From NCBI GenBank assembly GCA_031266365.1, contig JAISBE010000016.1, positions 1 to 53,720 on the forward strand: 53,720 nucleotides of DNA, in the 5' to 3' direction. This DNA is from Oscillospiraceae bacterium (GTDB taxonomy: Bacteria > Bacillota > Clostridia > Oscillospirales > Acutalibacteraceae). This document shows, piece after piece, positions 1 through 7,280 of this stretch; position 1 is the stretch's first letter; every line of letters starts with the position of its first letter. Below the pieces are notes generated by a model. The model was not told where the DNA came from and did not search any database. It was given only the letters and a program-made list of their open reading frames with translations. The position numbers and the translations under genes were made by a program.

Positions 1-104
1 TAAATTTATATTGATACACAACAAATCCTCACAATTAATTTACTTTAAAATATGTCCAATTAAATGCAATTTTTTAATAAATATTTTCCCGTATAGATTG
101 CACT
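1..104. repeat. Terminal direct repeat, left copy
   Basis: These 104 nt read identically to 53617-53720 at the other end of the window, and a near-identical third copy occupies 286-385. The repeat contains TTGATA about 10 nt in, followed by an AT-rich stretch, and so resembles a decayed form of the promoter cassette at 33-37 kb. No gene with a plausible start was found in 1-590; the open frame at 272-574 runs through this repeat and has no ribosome binding site. Because an internal copy exists, the end identity is better explained by assembly breaking at a dispersed repeat than by a closed circle. Confidence 0.85.
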
Positions 105-181
105 AACCCTTTATATACCCTACAATTAATTTAAAGCATATTTTCGAATAAATTATTAAGAGAAATTTTACAAAATATTTC

Positions 182-386
182 TATAAATAATATGAACGCT
201 ATTTTCTGCAATTAAAGATGGGTACTAAATAAGAGGCAAGCAGTTGCGTTGGAAATATTTTCTATCCTTCCTTGGGTCGCTCTTTTTTTAAATTTATATT
301 GATACATAACAAATCCTCACAATTAATTTACTTTAAAATATGTCCAATTAAATGCAATTTTTTAATAAATATTTTCCCGTACAGTT
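182..386. repeat. Dispersed repeat, internal copy
   Basis: This stretch matches 53481-53720. Both carry an AATAATATGAACG start, a shared GTTGCGTTGGAAATATTTTC core, and then the TTGATA-containing part of the terminal repeat. The right-hand copy has about 30 extra bases before the last part. It has no coding potential and looks like a non-autonomous or decayed intergenic repeat of about 200 bp. Confidence 0.75.
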
Positions 387-590
387 GGGGTGATAATGGG
401 ATGAGAAATTTTAGCTCAGTGTATGCTATTTTAACACCCAAGTTTGCGCCTCTTGATGGCGAAAAGTTAACGCGAAGGATGGTTAATTATAAATATCTCT
501 TGAAAATAAATGATAAACCTGGTAAAATAAAAATAGTAGTAGTTTATTTTAGCTTTCAGAATTTTCTAAACTAAAGAGCTTTTATAGTTT

Positions 591-935
591 GAGCAAGCTA
601 AACAGTTGCGGGTACAGTGCCGAAAGGCCATATCCGAGGAAAGTCCGAGCTCCACAGGGCAAGGATAACGGCTAACAGCCGCCGGGGGCGACCCTAGGGA
701 AAGTGCAACAGAGATATACCGCCATGCAAAACATGGTAAGGGTGGAAAGGTAAGGTAAGAGCTTACCAGCCGAGCAGGCAACTGTTTGGCTCTGTAAACC
801 CTATCCGGAGCAACACCGCAGTAAGACGTCACATCGGGCCCCGATAGTCTTAAATAGGTGGCACTGAGCTGTTGCGGCAACGCGCAGCCAAGATAGATGA
901 CTGTTCATGACAGAACTCGGCTTACAGGTTTGGTC
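591..935 (+). ncRNA. rnpB: RNase P RNA (bacterial type A-like)
   Basis: This is the catalytic RNA of RNase P, which matures tRNA 5' ends. The conserved core is visible in order: GAGGAAAGTCCGAGCTCCAC near 638, AGGATAACGGCTAACAGCC near 661, GGGGGCGACCCTAGGGAAAG near 683, ACAGAGATATACCGCC near 709, a GGTAAGGGTG block near 735, and the 3' signature AGATAGATGACTGTTC..ACAGAACTCGGCTTA near 891-924. P1 can form between GCTAAAC near 595 and GTTTGGT near 928, which sets the ends to within a few bases. The open frame on the other strand across 566-880 is only a shadow of this RNA. Confidence 0.96.
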
Positions 936-1122
936 AAAAAATATCTATAAAATGTAACTTTTAAATTAGGAAATTTTAGGTGCAATAAATTACTATTTTA
1001 TAGCAATATTATCTCATATTTGCACGAAGCTCTGGGGTCCATCGCCATGGCTCACAGTTTATTGAGACCATCTTGTGAAAATACCGATCTTTCGGCAAAG
1101 CGAAGGCATACTCCAGTTTGCG

Positions 1123-1214
1123 GCATTCAAGAAGCGAACAAAACTTTGCCCCTGGGCGGGGTTAAGCCGCCGGTCAGGGTGAAGTTTGTTTTTAGGAAGC
1201 TATGTTTTAAAATA
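1123..1214. repeat. Direct repeat left of the GNAT gene
   Basis: About 90 bp starting GCATTCAAGAAGCGA and ending AGCTATGTTTTAAAATA recurs at 1772-1854 with scattered differences. Both copies contain the phrase GGGTGAAGTTTGTTT. Together they bracket the acetyltransferase gene. The rest of 936-1273, between rnpB and that gene, shows nothing I can identify. Confidence 0.8.
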
Positions 1215-1273
1215 AAGGAGCAAAAACTATTTTATGAAATTAACGAGGATAAAACTATAAAAGAAGAAAAACC

Positions 1274-1690
1274 ATGATAAACATCGAATTTGCTGAGGAA
1301 ATTAACGCGGCCCCCGAAAATTTTATAGATAAAGAATTTAACAGATATGCAACACAAAACGGTGTAAGCTGTAATTACAGGAATTTTTGTTTTATTGCAA
1401 AAGAAAACGGTGGAGTTGTCGGAGTTTTGACGGGTTATCATTACTATGCTGAAGTTCACGTTGGTGATCTTATCGTTTTAGAAGACCACCGCGGAAAAGG
1501 CATTGGAACAAAGCTTATGCAAGAGTTTGAAAGTTATTTTAAGGATAAAAATTTTAACAATATCAGTCTTACTACAAAAGAATTTCAAGCGCCTAAATTT
1601 TACAAAAAACTTGGATATAAAATTGAATTTATCAGAGAAAATAAAGAGAATCCCAAGCTTACGACATATTTTCTTGTGAAATTCTTTTGA
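1274..1690 (+). CDS. GNAT family N-acetyltransferase
   Basis: This is a 138-residue protein of the size of a single GNAT domain, which transfers an acetyl group from acetyl-CoA to an amine. The acetyl-CoA binding motif A is clear at about residues 69-86: a beta strand DLIVLED followed by HRGKGIGTKLM, matching the Q/RxxGxG/A pattern. The C-terminal part has the APKFYKKLGYK strand-helix typical of motif B. The substrate cannot be told from the sequence. The gene stands alone between two direct repeats of about 85-90 bp, which suggests it arrived or was copied as a cassette. An AGAAGAAAAACC purine run sits just before the ATG, so the ribosome site is weak but acceptable. Confidence 0.85.
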   Translation: MINIEFAEEINAAPENFIDKEFNRYATQNGVSCNYRNFCFIAKENGGVVGVLTGYHYYAEVHVGDLIVLEDHRGKGIGTKLMQEFESYFKDKNFNNISLTTKEFQAPKFYKKLGYKIEFIRENKENPKLTTYFLVKFF

Positions 1691-1771
1691 AAAAGGAAAT
1701 TTTATGAGCTATAAAATAATTTCAAATTTTTAGAACAAGCGACCGATTATTTTTTTCTCAAAACGGAAGCA

Positions 1772-1854
1772 GCATTCAAGAAGCGAGCAAAACTTTACCC
1801 CGGGGGAGCCGGTCTGGGTGAAGTTTGTTTCGAGGTAGCTATGTTTTAAAATAA
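1772..1854. repeat. Direct repeat right of the GNAT gene
   Basis: Second copy of the 1123-1214 repeat in the same orientation. It is slightly shorter, having lost bases in its GC-rich middle, and it abuts a fragment derived from the neighbouring peptidase gene. Confidence 0.8.
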
Positions 1855-1863
1855 CGAAGATGT

Positions 1864-1914
1864 ACCCGGTCTAATCGGCCCGTATTTCCCACCGTGCCAA
1901 GTTGCTCTCTGTAG
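1864..1914 (-). pseudogene. Fragment of an M23 peptidase gene
   Basis: About 50 bp match 2122-2174 inside the intact M23 gene downstream, covering the part that encodes GKVGNTGNSTGPHLHLE. The two share the run CCCGTATTTCCCACC followed by TGCCAAGTTGCT. The reading frame is broken and nothing else of the gene is recognisable between 1915 and 2046, so this is a relic of a second, lost copy. Confidence 0.65.
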
Positions 1915-2046
1915 CAAGTTTCTTTTCAAATACTACGCATCAGAGGATTTTTTATTCCTCGGTCCATGCGACAAGTATCAATATCGCATCCATCTTCACG
2001 CAAAATTTAGATCATGCAATTGAGCTTCTTAAACCCTCAAATAGCT

Positions 2047-3114
2047 TCAAACGCGACCTCGCAGCCACGGCTCCTTCGCCGGATCATAGGCACGTCCATT
2101 AAGTCTACACTCTAAATGAAGGTGCGGCCCGGTCGAGTTCCCCGTATTTCCCACCTTGCCAAGTTGCTGTCCGGCACTCACTCGCTGCCCTGGGTGAACG
2201 TTTATGGTATTTAGGTGAGCACAAAATGCTGCGAACCCGTAACCATGATCAATTTCAATAAAGTTACCATAACCACGGTCTCGGCCAGTTCGAATTACCG
2301 TCCCGTCCGCCATAGCCACAACTGGCGATCCAAATGCACCTGGGCCAGAAATATCCCACCCTTTATGACCACGGCCATCGCCCCAAAGAGAGGTTAGTGT
2401 ATGGAGACGCGGAGTTGGACTGTGGGTGTAGCCATATACGCCGCTTGCCCGTCTAACTTTTCCAATTTCATATTCTAATTGTCTCATCTGTTGGGTTATA
2501 TCTAAACTTTTTTGTCGCCATTCGTTACATTCTGCTTCGTCCGCTGATATTTGCCGATTCAACTCATCTAAATGGCTCCCAAACGTTGCATTTCCTGACT
2601 CAAGCTCTGATTTTAAAATTTCCAAACTTTTTAGCTCTGCATTCACTTGTTCCAAACTTTTCGTTAATTCTGATAATTTTTGCGATAACCCCGCTATTAA
2701 CCTGCTAGTAGCCCCCTGCTCTTGTAAAACGAAGGTAAGCGGATTTTCGGCACATCTAAGCAGCTCAATGTCTTTCATACAACAGCCACATTTTTTTGCA
2801 AAATCGATCTGCTTTTGTCGATTTCGTTCTATATTTTCATTAACATCCTCACAATCAGCACCATTTCGTTGCATTGTAGCTTCCAAATTTTGCAGCTCTT
2901 CTCTCAAACCACGTATGACTTCTTCCCGATTTGCTATAACTTCATTTGCATTATTACGCTCACCTTCTAATTGCCGTAACTGCTCTTCCAGGGCATCTAG
3001 AGAGTCCGCAGCGATTACCGAATTAAATGTATGTTCGGAATCAATATCTAAAGCTAATGTCGTAAATATAAATAACGATAAAATAATTGACAAAATTTTA
3101 ATACTTTTATGCAA
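2047..3114 (-). CDS. Secreted coiled-coil M23 metallopeptidase (EnvC/NlpD type)
   Basis: This is a cell-wall endopeptidase or hydrolase activator of 355 residues. It has a signal peptide at residues 1-35 (lysine at position 3, then a hydrophobic run). A long charged coiled coil rich in Leu, Glu, Gln and Arg covers about residues 38-215. A C-terminal LytM/M23 domain covers about residues 245-350. The zinc-site motifs are present: HKGWD (HxxxD) at about residue 250 and HLHLE near residue 330, plus the usual GYGNFIEIDHG and GNTGNSTGPHLH segments. The coiled-coil-plus-LytM layout is that of proteins acting at septal peptidoglycan. The next gene on this strand, upstream, is a surface nucleotidase with its own terminator, so this gene is probably monocistronic. 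A decayed fragment of a sister copy lies just downstream. Confidence 0.9.
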   Translation of the reverse strand: MHKSIKILSIILSLFIFTTLALDIDSEHTFNSVIAADSLDALEEQLRQLEGERNNANEVIANREEVIRGLREELQNLEATMQRNGADCEDVNENIERNRQKQIDFAKKCGCCMKDIELLRCAENPLTFVLQEQGATSRLIAGLSQKLSELTKSLEQVNAELKSLEILKSELESGNATFGSHLDELNRQISADEAECNEWRQKSLDITQQMRQLEYEIGKVRRASGVYGYTHSPTPRLHTLTSLWGDGRGHKGWDISGPGAFGSPVVAMADGTVIRTGRDRGYGNFIEIDHGYGFAAFCAHLNTINVHPGQRVSAGQQLGKVGNTGNSTGPHLHLECRLNGRAYDPAKEPWLRGRV

Positions 3115-3346
3115 TTTATAACCCCCTTGTATAGCTAAATGCTTTATCTAATTACAAATCTGTAATTACTATATCATGAGAATTACAAATTAACAACAGA
3201 TAATAGAAATTAATTGTAACATTTATGTGTATAAATCGTGAACAAGAATTATATTTTATATAAAAAACAAATTTTAAAAAATAATTTTATCAATATATAA
3301 TACAATAAACTTGATAATTTCAAAAAATTAATTACAAGATAATTCG

Positions 3347-3381
3347 CAAAAAATATACTATCAACAAAAAGTTGATAGTAT
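3347..3381 (-). terminator. Rho-independent terminator after the 5'-nucleotidase gene
   Basis: Read on the minus strand, the stem ATACTATCAAC / GTTGATAGTAT has a five-base loop and is followed by ATTTTTTG. It lies about 45 nt past the stop codon of the nucleotidase gene. Confidence 0.8.
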
Positions 3382-3426
3382 AGCACGGTAATTTTTTATT
3401 TTTGAGGAATTAATTAAAATTTATAT

Positions 3427-4962
3427 TTATATCACTGTGATACAAGCCGGAAAACCATCTTCCCTTATTGGGCTTATGCGAGGCAAATAACTGCTGAATA
3501 TTTCGTCCACCGCTGAAAATTGACCAATTTCCTCCCAGCTCTTAAATGCCTCATACCCATCGCCACCAGCTGCTAAGAAATCGTTCGTTGCAACAATGTA
3601 TTCTTTACCTTTTTCTACCGGAACACCTCCAACCATTAACGATTTCACCCTTGACCCTGCAGGGGCACTGGAATCTAAAGTGCACTGCAGCCCTGCTACT
3701 TGTGGAAATCTTGCCGATGCAGCAGGATATTCACTAAATCCTAATTCTAGTATATCTATTATATCTTTTCCTTTTAACGATTTAGTTATTATATAATTAC
3801 CAAATGGCGAAACCGAAATAACATGTCCCATAGTAATATCGCCAGCATGGATGCTATCTCTAAAGCTACCTCCATTTATAAATACGATGTCAGCTCCCGT
3901 TTCGTTTTTTATAGCAGTGGTTACTAGCTTAGTTAAATTAGTCTCGCTTGTTCTCACGGCTGATTTTTTCCCATTTAAATCAATATCTGTGTGGCCTATA
4001 ACTTTTCCTAAGATTGGTGCGTTTTCTTCATTAATTTTTTCTAAAAGCGAATCAACATTGCTATCAGATCCTTCTGATGAAAAGTCATCGAAAGATAAAT
4101 TCTTGAGATCGATAGATTTCACTCCATTTTCTATATTGAAATCAACAACAACAAGGTTTTCAAGATAAGCACCCCCTGACATAATTTTAGCTTTACCTTC
4201 CATTTGCTGAATTTTCGACATATCGCTATGGCTATGTCCGTCAAGTATAAGATCTATCTCTTTATTATTATCACGAACATCGTAAGAATTGTGTCCTTTG
4301 CTTTCGTCATCTGTTCCAAGATGCGCAATAGCAATAACTCCATCTGCACCATTTTTTTTTAAAAGACTTACTTGCTCTTTCGCCGTTTCCACTGGATCTT
4401 TAAACGTTAAACCTTCAACATTTTTAGGATTCGTCTTTACTTTGGTTTCCGGAGTAGCTAGACCAAATATGCCTATCTTCGCACCGTCGATTTCAATCAT
4501 ATCATTTGCTTTAAACAGCAAACTTCCGTCAGGCAAAGTTATGTTCGCCGCCAAAACTTTACACTTCATGTCTTTACTCAACTCCACCAACCTCTGATAA
4601 CCATAATTAAAATCGTGATTGCCCGGCGTAAAATAATTATATCCTAAAATATTCATAGCCTCTACTGCTGTTTTTCCCTTCGAAACAGTAACAACAGGTT
4701 GCCCATGCAACATATCTCCAGAATCAACTAGCCAAACATTACTTTTTTCAGAACGTAATTTAGATAGATATGCGCTAATTTTAGAAAAACCTATAGATTT
4801 ATTTTCTTCATTATAGTTAATTCTCCCATGAATATCATTAGTATGGGCAATAGTAAATTTTAAATTTACCGGTTTTTTACTTTCTTTCTGAGTGCAACCT
4901 GTTAAAATTACACCAAAAGATAAAATTAAGCTTAAAAAATACAGCCCCCGTTTTTTTAACAT
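3427..4962 (-). CDS. 5'-nucleotidase / UshA-family metallophosphatase lipoprotein
   Basis: This is a 511-residue surface lipoprotein that dephosphorylates extracellular nucleotides or related phosphate esters. The signal peptide ends in the lipobox LTGC, with the acylated Cys near residue 23. The calcineurin-like domain carries the metal motifs HTNDIHGR (about residue 40), DSGDMLHG (about 81), GNHDFNYG (about 116), AHLGTD (about 213) and DGHSH (about 241). The C-terminal 5'-nucleotidase domain has NGGSFRDSIHAGDI, SPFGNYI and GGDGYEAF, so both halves of the family are complete. The length fits gene family members. It probably serves phosphate or nucleoside scavenging, which would suit a host-dependent cell, though that role is inference. 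It has its own downstream terminator. Confidence 0.93.
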   Translation of the reverse strand: MLKKRGLYFLSLILSFGVILTGCTQKESKKPVNLKFTIAHTNDIHGRINYNEENKSIGFSKISAYLSKLRSEKSNVWLVDSGDMLHGQPVVTVSKGKTAVEAMNILGYNYFTPGNHDFNYGYQRLVELSKDMKCKVLAANITLPDGSLLFKANDMIEIDGAKIGIFGLATPETKVKTNPKNVEGLTFKDPVETAKEQVSLLKKNGADGVIAIAHLGTDDESKGHNSYDVRDNNKEIDLILDGHSHSDMSKIQQMEGKAKIMSGGAYLENLVVVDFNIENGVKSIDLKNLSFDDFSSEGSDSNVDSLLEKINEENAPILGKVIGHTDIDLNGKKSAVRTSETNLTKLVTTAIKNETGADIVFINGGSFRDSIHAGDITMGHVISVSPFGNYIITKSLKGKDIIDILELGFSEYPAASARFPQVAGLQCTLDSSAPAGSRVKSLMVGGVPVEKGKEYIVATNDFLAAGGDGYEAFKSWEEIGQFSAVDEIFSSYLPRISPIREDGFPACITVI

Positions 4963-5140
4963 AATCGTTCATTCCTTTATATTTTTATTTTTATTAACTT
5001 AAATTTATATAAAATTATCTCTATATTTATTATATAATTATAAAAATATTTATAGTTTCTTTTATAATAAATTTTCACTAAAATATATAAAAATATTACA
5101 AAATAACAAAAATTATTTACATTAAAAATGGCAACAAAAA

Positions 5141-5162
5141 TAGGGTACATAAAGTACCCTAA
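5141..5162 (-). terminator. Terminator downstream of tRNA-Leu
   Basis: On the minus strand the hairpin AGGGTAC / GTACCCT with a TTTAT loop is followed by ATTTTTG. It begins about 28 nt after the CCA end of the tRNA gene. The rest of 4963-5189 is AT-rich and holds the promoter region of the nucleotidase gene. Confidence 0.75.
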
Positions 5163-5189
5163 GCGCGGTTTATATAATATCTAAATAGT

Positions 5190-5275
5190 TGGTGCGAGAG
5201 ATGGGACTTGAACCCACACGAAAATCTTCACGCGCCCCTCAAACGCGCCTGTCTGCCTATTCCAGCACCCTCGCA
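5190..5275 (-). tRNA. tRNA-Leu(GAG)
   Basis: The minus strand gives an 86 nt class II tRNA. The acceptor is TGCGAGG / TCTCGCA with an encoded CCA. The anticodon stem CGCGT / GCGCG encloses the loop TTGAGGG, placing GAG at positions 34-36. A short variable arm and a GTTCAAG T-loop follow. The anticodon reads CUC and CUU leucine codons. The one-base-shifted alternative TGA (Ser) does not allow a paired anticodon stem. Confidence 0.92.
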
Positions 5276-5487
5276 TATTTAAACTTCTTTTTTAATTTTA
5301 TTCTACACCTTAAGTCCTATAAAGTAAATAGGCTTGATTTATTTTTTAAATAAAAATTTAAAATAAAAAATTTTTTGATTAAAGTTAATAATCTAAAAAG
5401 TTTATTATTAATTTTATTGACTTTTCTTTTAAAGTATTGTATATTAAAAATATAGTTGATTTTGTTGAAATAAACAGACTGCAAAAT

Positions 5488-5554
5488 GCCCATGTAGCTT
5501 ATTTAATAAGAGCGTTGATTTTCAAAGGCGGCGGTGTGAATCCGTCCAGGGGCA
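5488..5554 (+). pseudogene. tRNA-like element, probably a decayed tRNA
   Basis: GCCCATG at the 5' end pairs with CAGGGGC at the 3' end with one A-G mismatch. It is followed by TAGCTTA..AAGAGC, which looks like a D-arm, and by GGCGG-TGTGAAT-CCGTC, which looks like a T-arm with an abnormal loop. A TTTCAAA stretch sits where an anticodon loop would be. The element is only about 66 nt, roughly seven bases short; the anticodon stem does not pair and no CCA is encoded. It is either a degraded tRNA or a chance resemblance, and lies 30 nt upstream of the zinc-ribbon gene. Confidence 0.3.
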
Positions 5555-5585
5555 AATTTTAATAATCCAAAAGCGAGGTAATTAC

Positions 5586-5861
5586 ATGTACGAAGACAAA
5601 ACTCTCAATTGCAAAGAATGTGGAAAAGAATTTACTTTCACCGAAGGAGAGCAGGAATTTTATGCATCCAAAGGTTTTGTGAATGAACCTCAAAGATGCA
5701 AACTTTGCCGCGATGCTCGAAAAAATGCTTTAAAACCAGAACGGGAAATGTTCATTGCAGAATGCGCTTCTTGCGGTGGCAAAGCGAAAGTTCCTTTTAA
5801 TCCGCGTGAAGATCGCCCAGTTTACTGTAGCGAATGCTTTGCAAAAATGAGAGAAGAATAA
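5586..5861 (+). CDS. Small double zinc-ribbon protein
   Basis: This 91-residue protein has paired Cys knuckles: CKEC (about residue 9) with CKLC (about 38) forming the first ribbon, and CASC (about 59) with CSEC (about 78) forming the second. The first half matches the zinc-ribbon proteins common in Firmicutes and Patescibacteria, with the FTEGEQEFYASKGF signature. The second half is the CxxC-x(n)-CxxC domain often fused to it. The molecular function of this family is not established; nucleic-acid binding is a guess. A GCGAGG site precedes the ATG, and a hairpin terminator follows at 6061. Confidence 0.8.
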   Translation: MYEDKTLNCKECGKEFTFTEGEQEFYASKGFVNEPQRCKLCRDARKNALKPEREMFIAECASCGGKAKVPFNPREDRPVYCSECFAKMREE

Positions 5862-6060
5862 GCATAAAATTAGAATCGTATTTTCTTAAAAGTTATTGGA
5901 GATGTATTACTTTATTGAACTGTCGCACTCTAATGTGATTTTTAGAAAAATCATTAGAAAGTTAACAATTTAAATTATTGCTGATCTCTTCGATAAGAGG
6001 ATTTATTTTCAAAAATCATTAAGGAAAACTTTCTCTATTCAAGCTTGTTCGCATTACAAT

Positions 6061-6086
6061 GCTCTGGGAGATCCAGGGCGTTTTTT
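6061..6086 (+). terminator. Rho-independent terminator
   Basis: The stem GCTCTGG / CCAGGGC (one G-T pair) with a GAGAT loop is followed by GTTTTTT. It ends the zinc-ribbon transcript. The 370 nt gap 5862-6231 otherwise holds a small perfect hairpin TGATTTTT-AG-AAAAATCA near 5937 and no gene. Confidence 0.75.
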
Positions 6087-6231
6087 ATTGTTTTTAAATA
6101 AAAACTATGTTAACATAAAATTAGTAAAAATATATTATTTTTAATCGAGAAAAAATACAAAAAACTTCGAGTACATTATATTTGAGTACTAAATTTAAAC
6201 TTTCACTATTAAAAACGACAAGGAGCTCTCT

Positions 6232-6720
6232 ATGGCGCGCAAAGATAAAGAAAATTATTACCTTGACATAGCCCAGACTGTTTTAGAACGAGGGACTTGT
6301 TTGCGAAGAAATTTTGGCGCAATCATAGTAAAAAATGACCAAATTATCTCTTCAGGATACACCGGATCTCCTAGAGGTAGAAAAAATTGCATAGACATCG
6401 AATTTTGTATTAGAGAATCATTAAGTATTCCACGAGGTGAAAGATATGAACTCTGCCGCTCAGTCCATGCAGAAGCAAATGCAATAATCGCTGCTTCTCG
6501 CAATGACATGCTCGGAGGAAGTCTATATTTAGTCGGTAAAGAGAAAAAAACTCATGAATATGTGAAAAACGCCTCTCCTTGCTCGATGTGTAAAAGGCTT
6601 ATAATAAACGCAGGTATAAAAAAGGTTATTATTAGAAACGACTCAGCAAATTTCACTGCTGTTTACTCAGACGACTGGGTAAGCAACGATGAATCACTGA
6701 GCGCCAAGCTGGGATACTAA
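6232..6720 (+). CDS. dCMP deaminase / ComEB-like zinc deaminase
   Basis: This 162-residue cytidine/deoxycytidylate deaminase family protein would convert dCMP to dUMP, feeding thymidylate synthesis. The zinc-site motifs are intact: HAEAN at about residue 79 (His ligand and catalytic Glu) and PCSMC at about residue 115 (two Cys ligands). The N-terminal GAIIVKNDQIISSGYTGSPRG segment is typical of dCMP deaminases of the ComEB type. The length is normal. An AAGGAGCTC site six bases before the ATG fixes the start. The next gene follows after a 34-nt gap on the same strand, but is functionally unrelated. Confidence 0.9.
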   Translation: MARKDKENYYLDIAQTVLERGTCLRRNFGAIIVKNDQIISSGYTGSPRGRKNCIDIEFCIRESLSIPRGERYELCRSVHAEANAIIAASRNDMLGGSLYLVGKEKKTHEYVKNASPCSMCKRLIINAGIKKVIIRNDSANFTAVYSDDWVSNDESLSAKLGY

Positions 6721-6754
6721 CAATAAACTTTTTATTTTGGGAAGTGATTTTCAA

Positions 6755-7276
6755 TTGTTTAATCTTAACAAAGAATATAAATTGGGATTTCGCGCTATCA
6801 AAACTGCTCTCGCAGTGTTAATTAGCCTTATTATTTCATACCTTTTTAGGCGCCCTGATGGCTTCTATGCAAGTATTGCTGCTGTTATTTGTATGCGACA
6901 AACATCCGAGCAAACCATTTCCATTGGGCTACACAGGTTACTTGGAACCACCTTAGGTGGTGGAATTGGCTATTTTGCACTGATAATCTTACAAAGCACA
7001 TCAATTCCTATAAAAGAAATTGTTCCTATTATTATTGCTCCTGTTTTCGTCTTATTAATAATTTATATATGCAATCTAATAAATCACAAATCATCCATAG
7101 AAATAGGCACTGTTGTTCTCCTAGGTATTATATTACAGGCAAATCATGTGTCTCAAAGTAACCTAAGCGCACTTGAATACGTTGGCTTTAGAATTCTTGA
7201 TACTGGCATTGGCGTTGTTGTTGCGATGTTGATTAATCGCTTAATTTTCCCTAGAAAAGAAACTCAACAACAATAA
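6755..7276 (+). CDS. Aromatic acid exporter / FUSC-like membrane protein
   Basis: This protein of about 173 residues has four or five predicted membrane segments. It fits the short aromatic acid exporter (ArAE-type) family of Firmicutes, from the opening GFRAIKTALAVLISLII through the RPDGFYASIAAVICMRQT and GLHRLLGTTLGGGIG stretches to a final FRILDTGIGVVVAMLINRLIFP. Substrate is unknown. A TTG start at 6755 is preferred because GGGAAG lies at 6739-6744; the TTG at 6737 would overlap that site. The protein ends four bases before the convergent pcrA stop. Its short length (no cytosolic domain) suggests it works as an oligomer. Confidence 0.75.
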   Translation: MFNLNKEYKLGFRAIKTALAVLISLIISYLFRRPDGFYASIAAVICMRQTSEQTISIGLHRLLGTTLGGGIGYFALIILQSTSIPIKEIVPIIIAPVFVLLIIYICNLINHKSSIEIGTVVLLGIILQANHVSQSNLSALEYVGFRILDTGIGVVVAMLINRLIFPRKETQQQ

Positions 7277-7280
7277 AAAC

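Noticed and set aside
272..574. 100-codon open frame on the plus strand
   Set aside because: It runs through the dispersed repeat and a decayed promoter cassette, has no ribosome site and an AT-driven composition (Phe, Ile, Asn, Lys).
566..880. 104-codon open frame on the minus strand
   Set aside because: Antisense shadow of the RNase P RNA.
1020..1277. 85-codon frame upstream of the GNAT gene
   Set aside because: No ribosome site, and it covers one of the two direct repeats whose other copy is not open in the same way.
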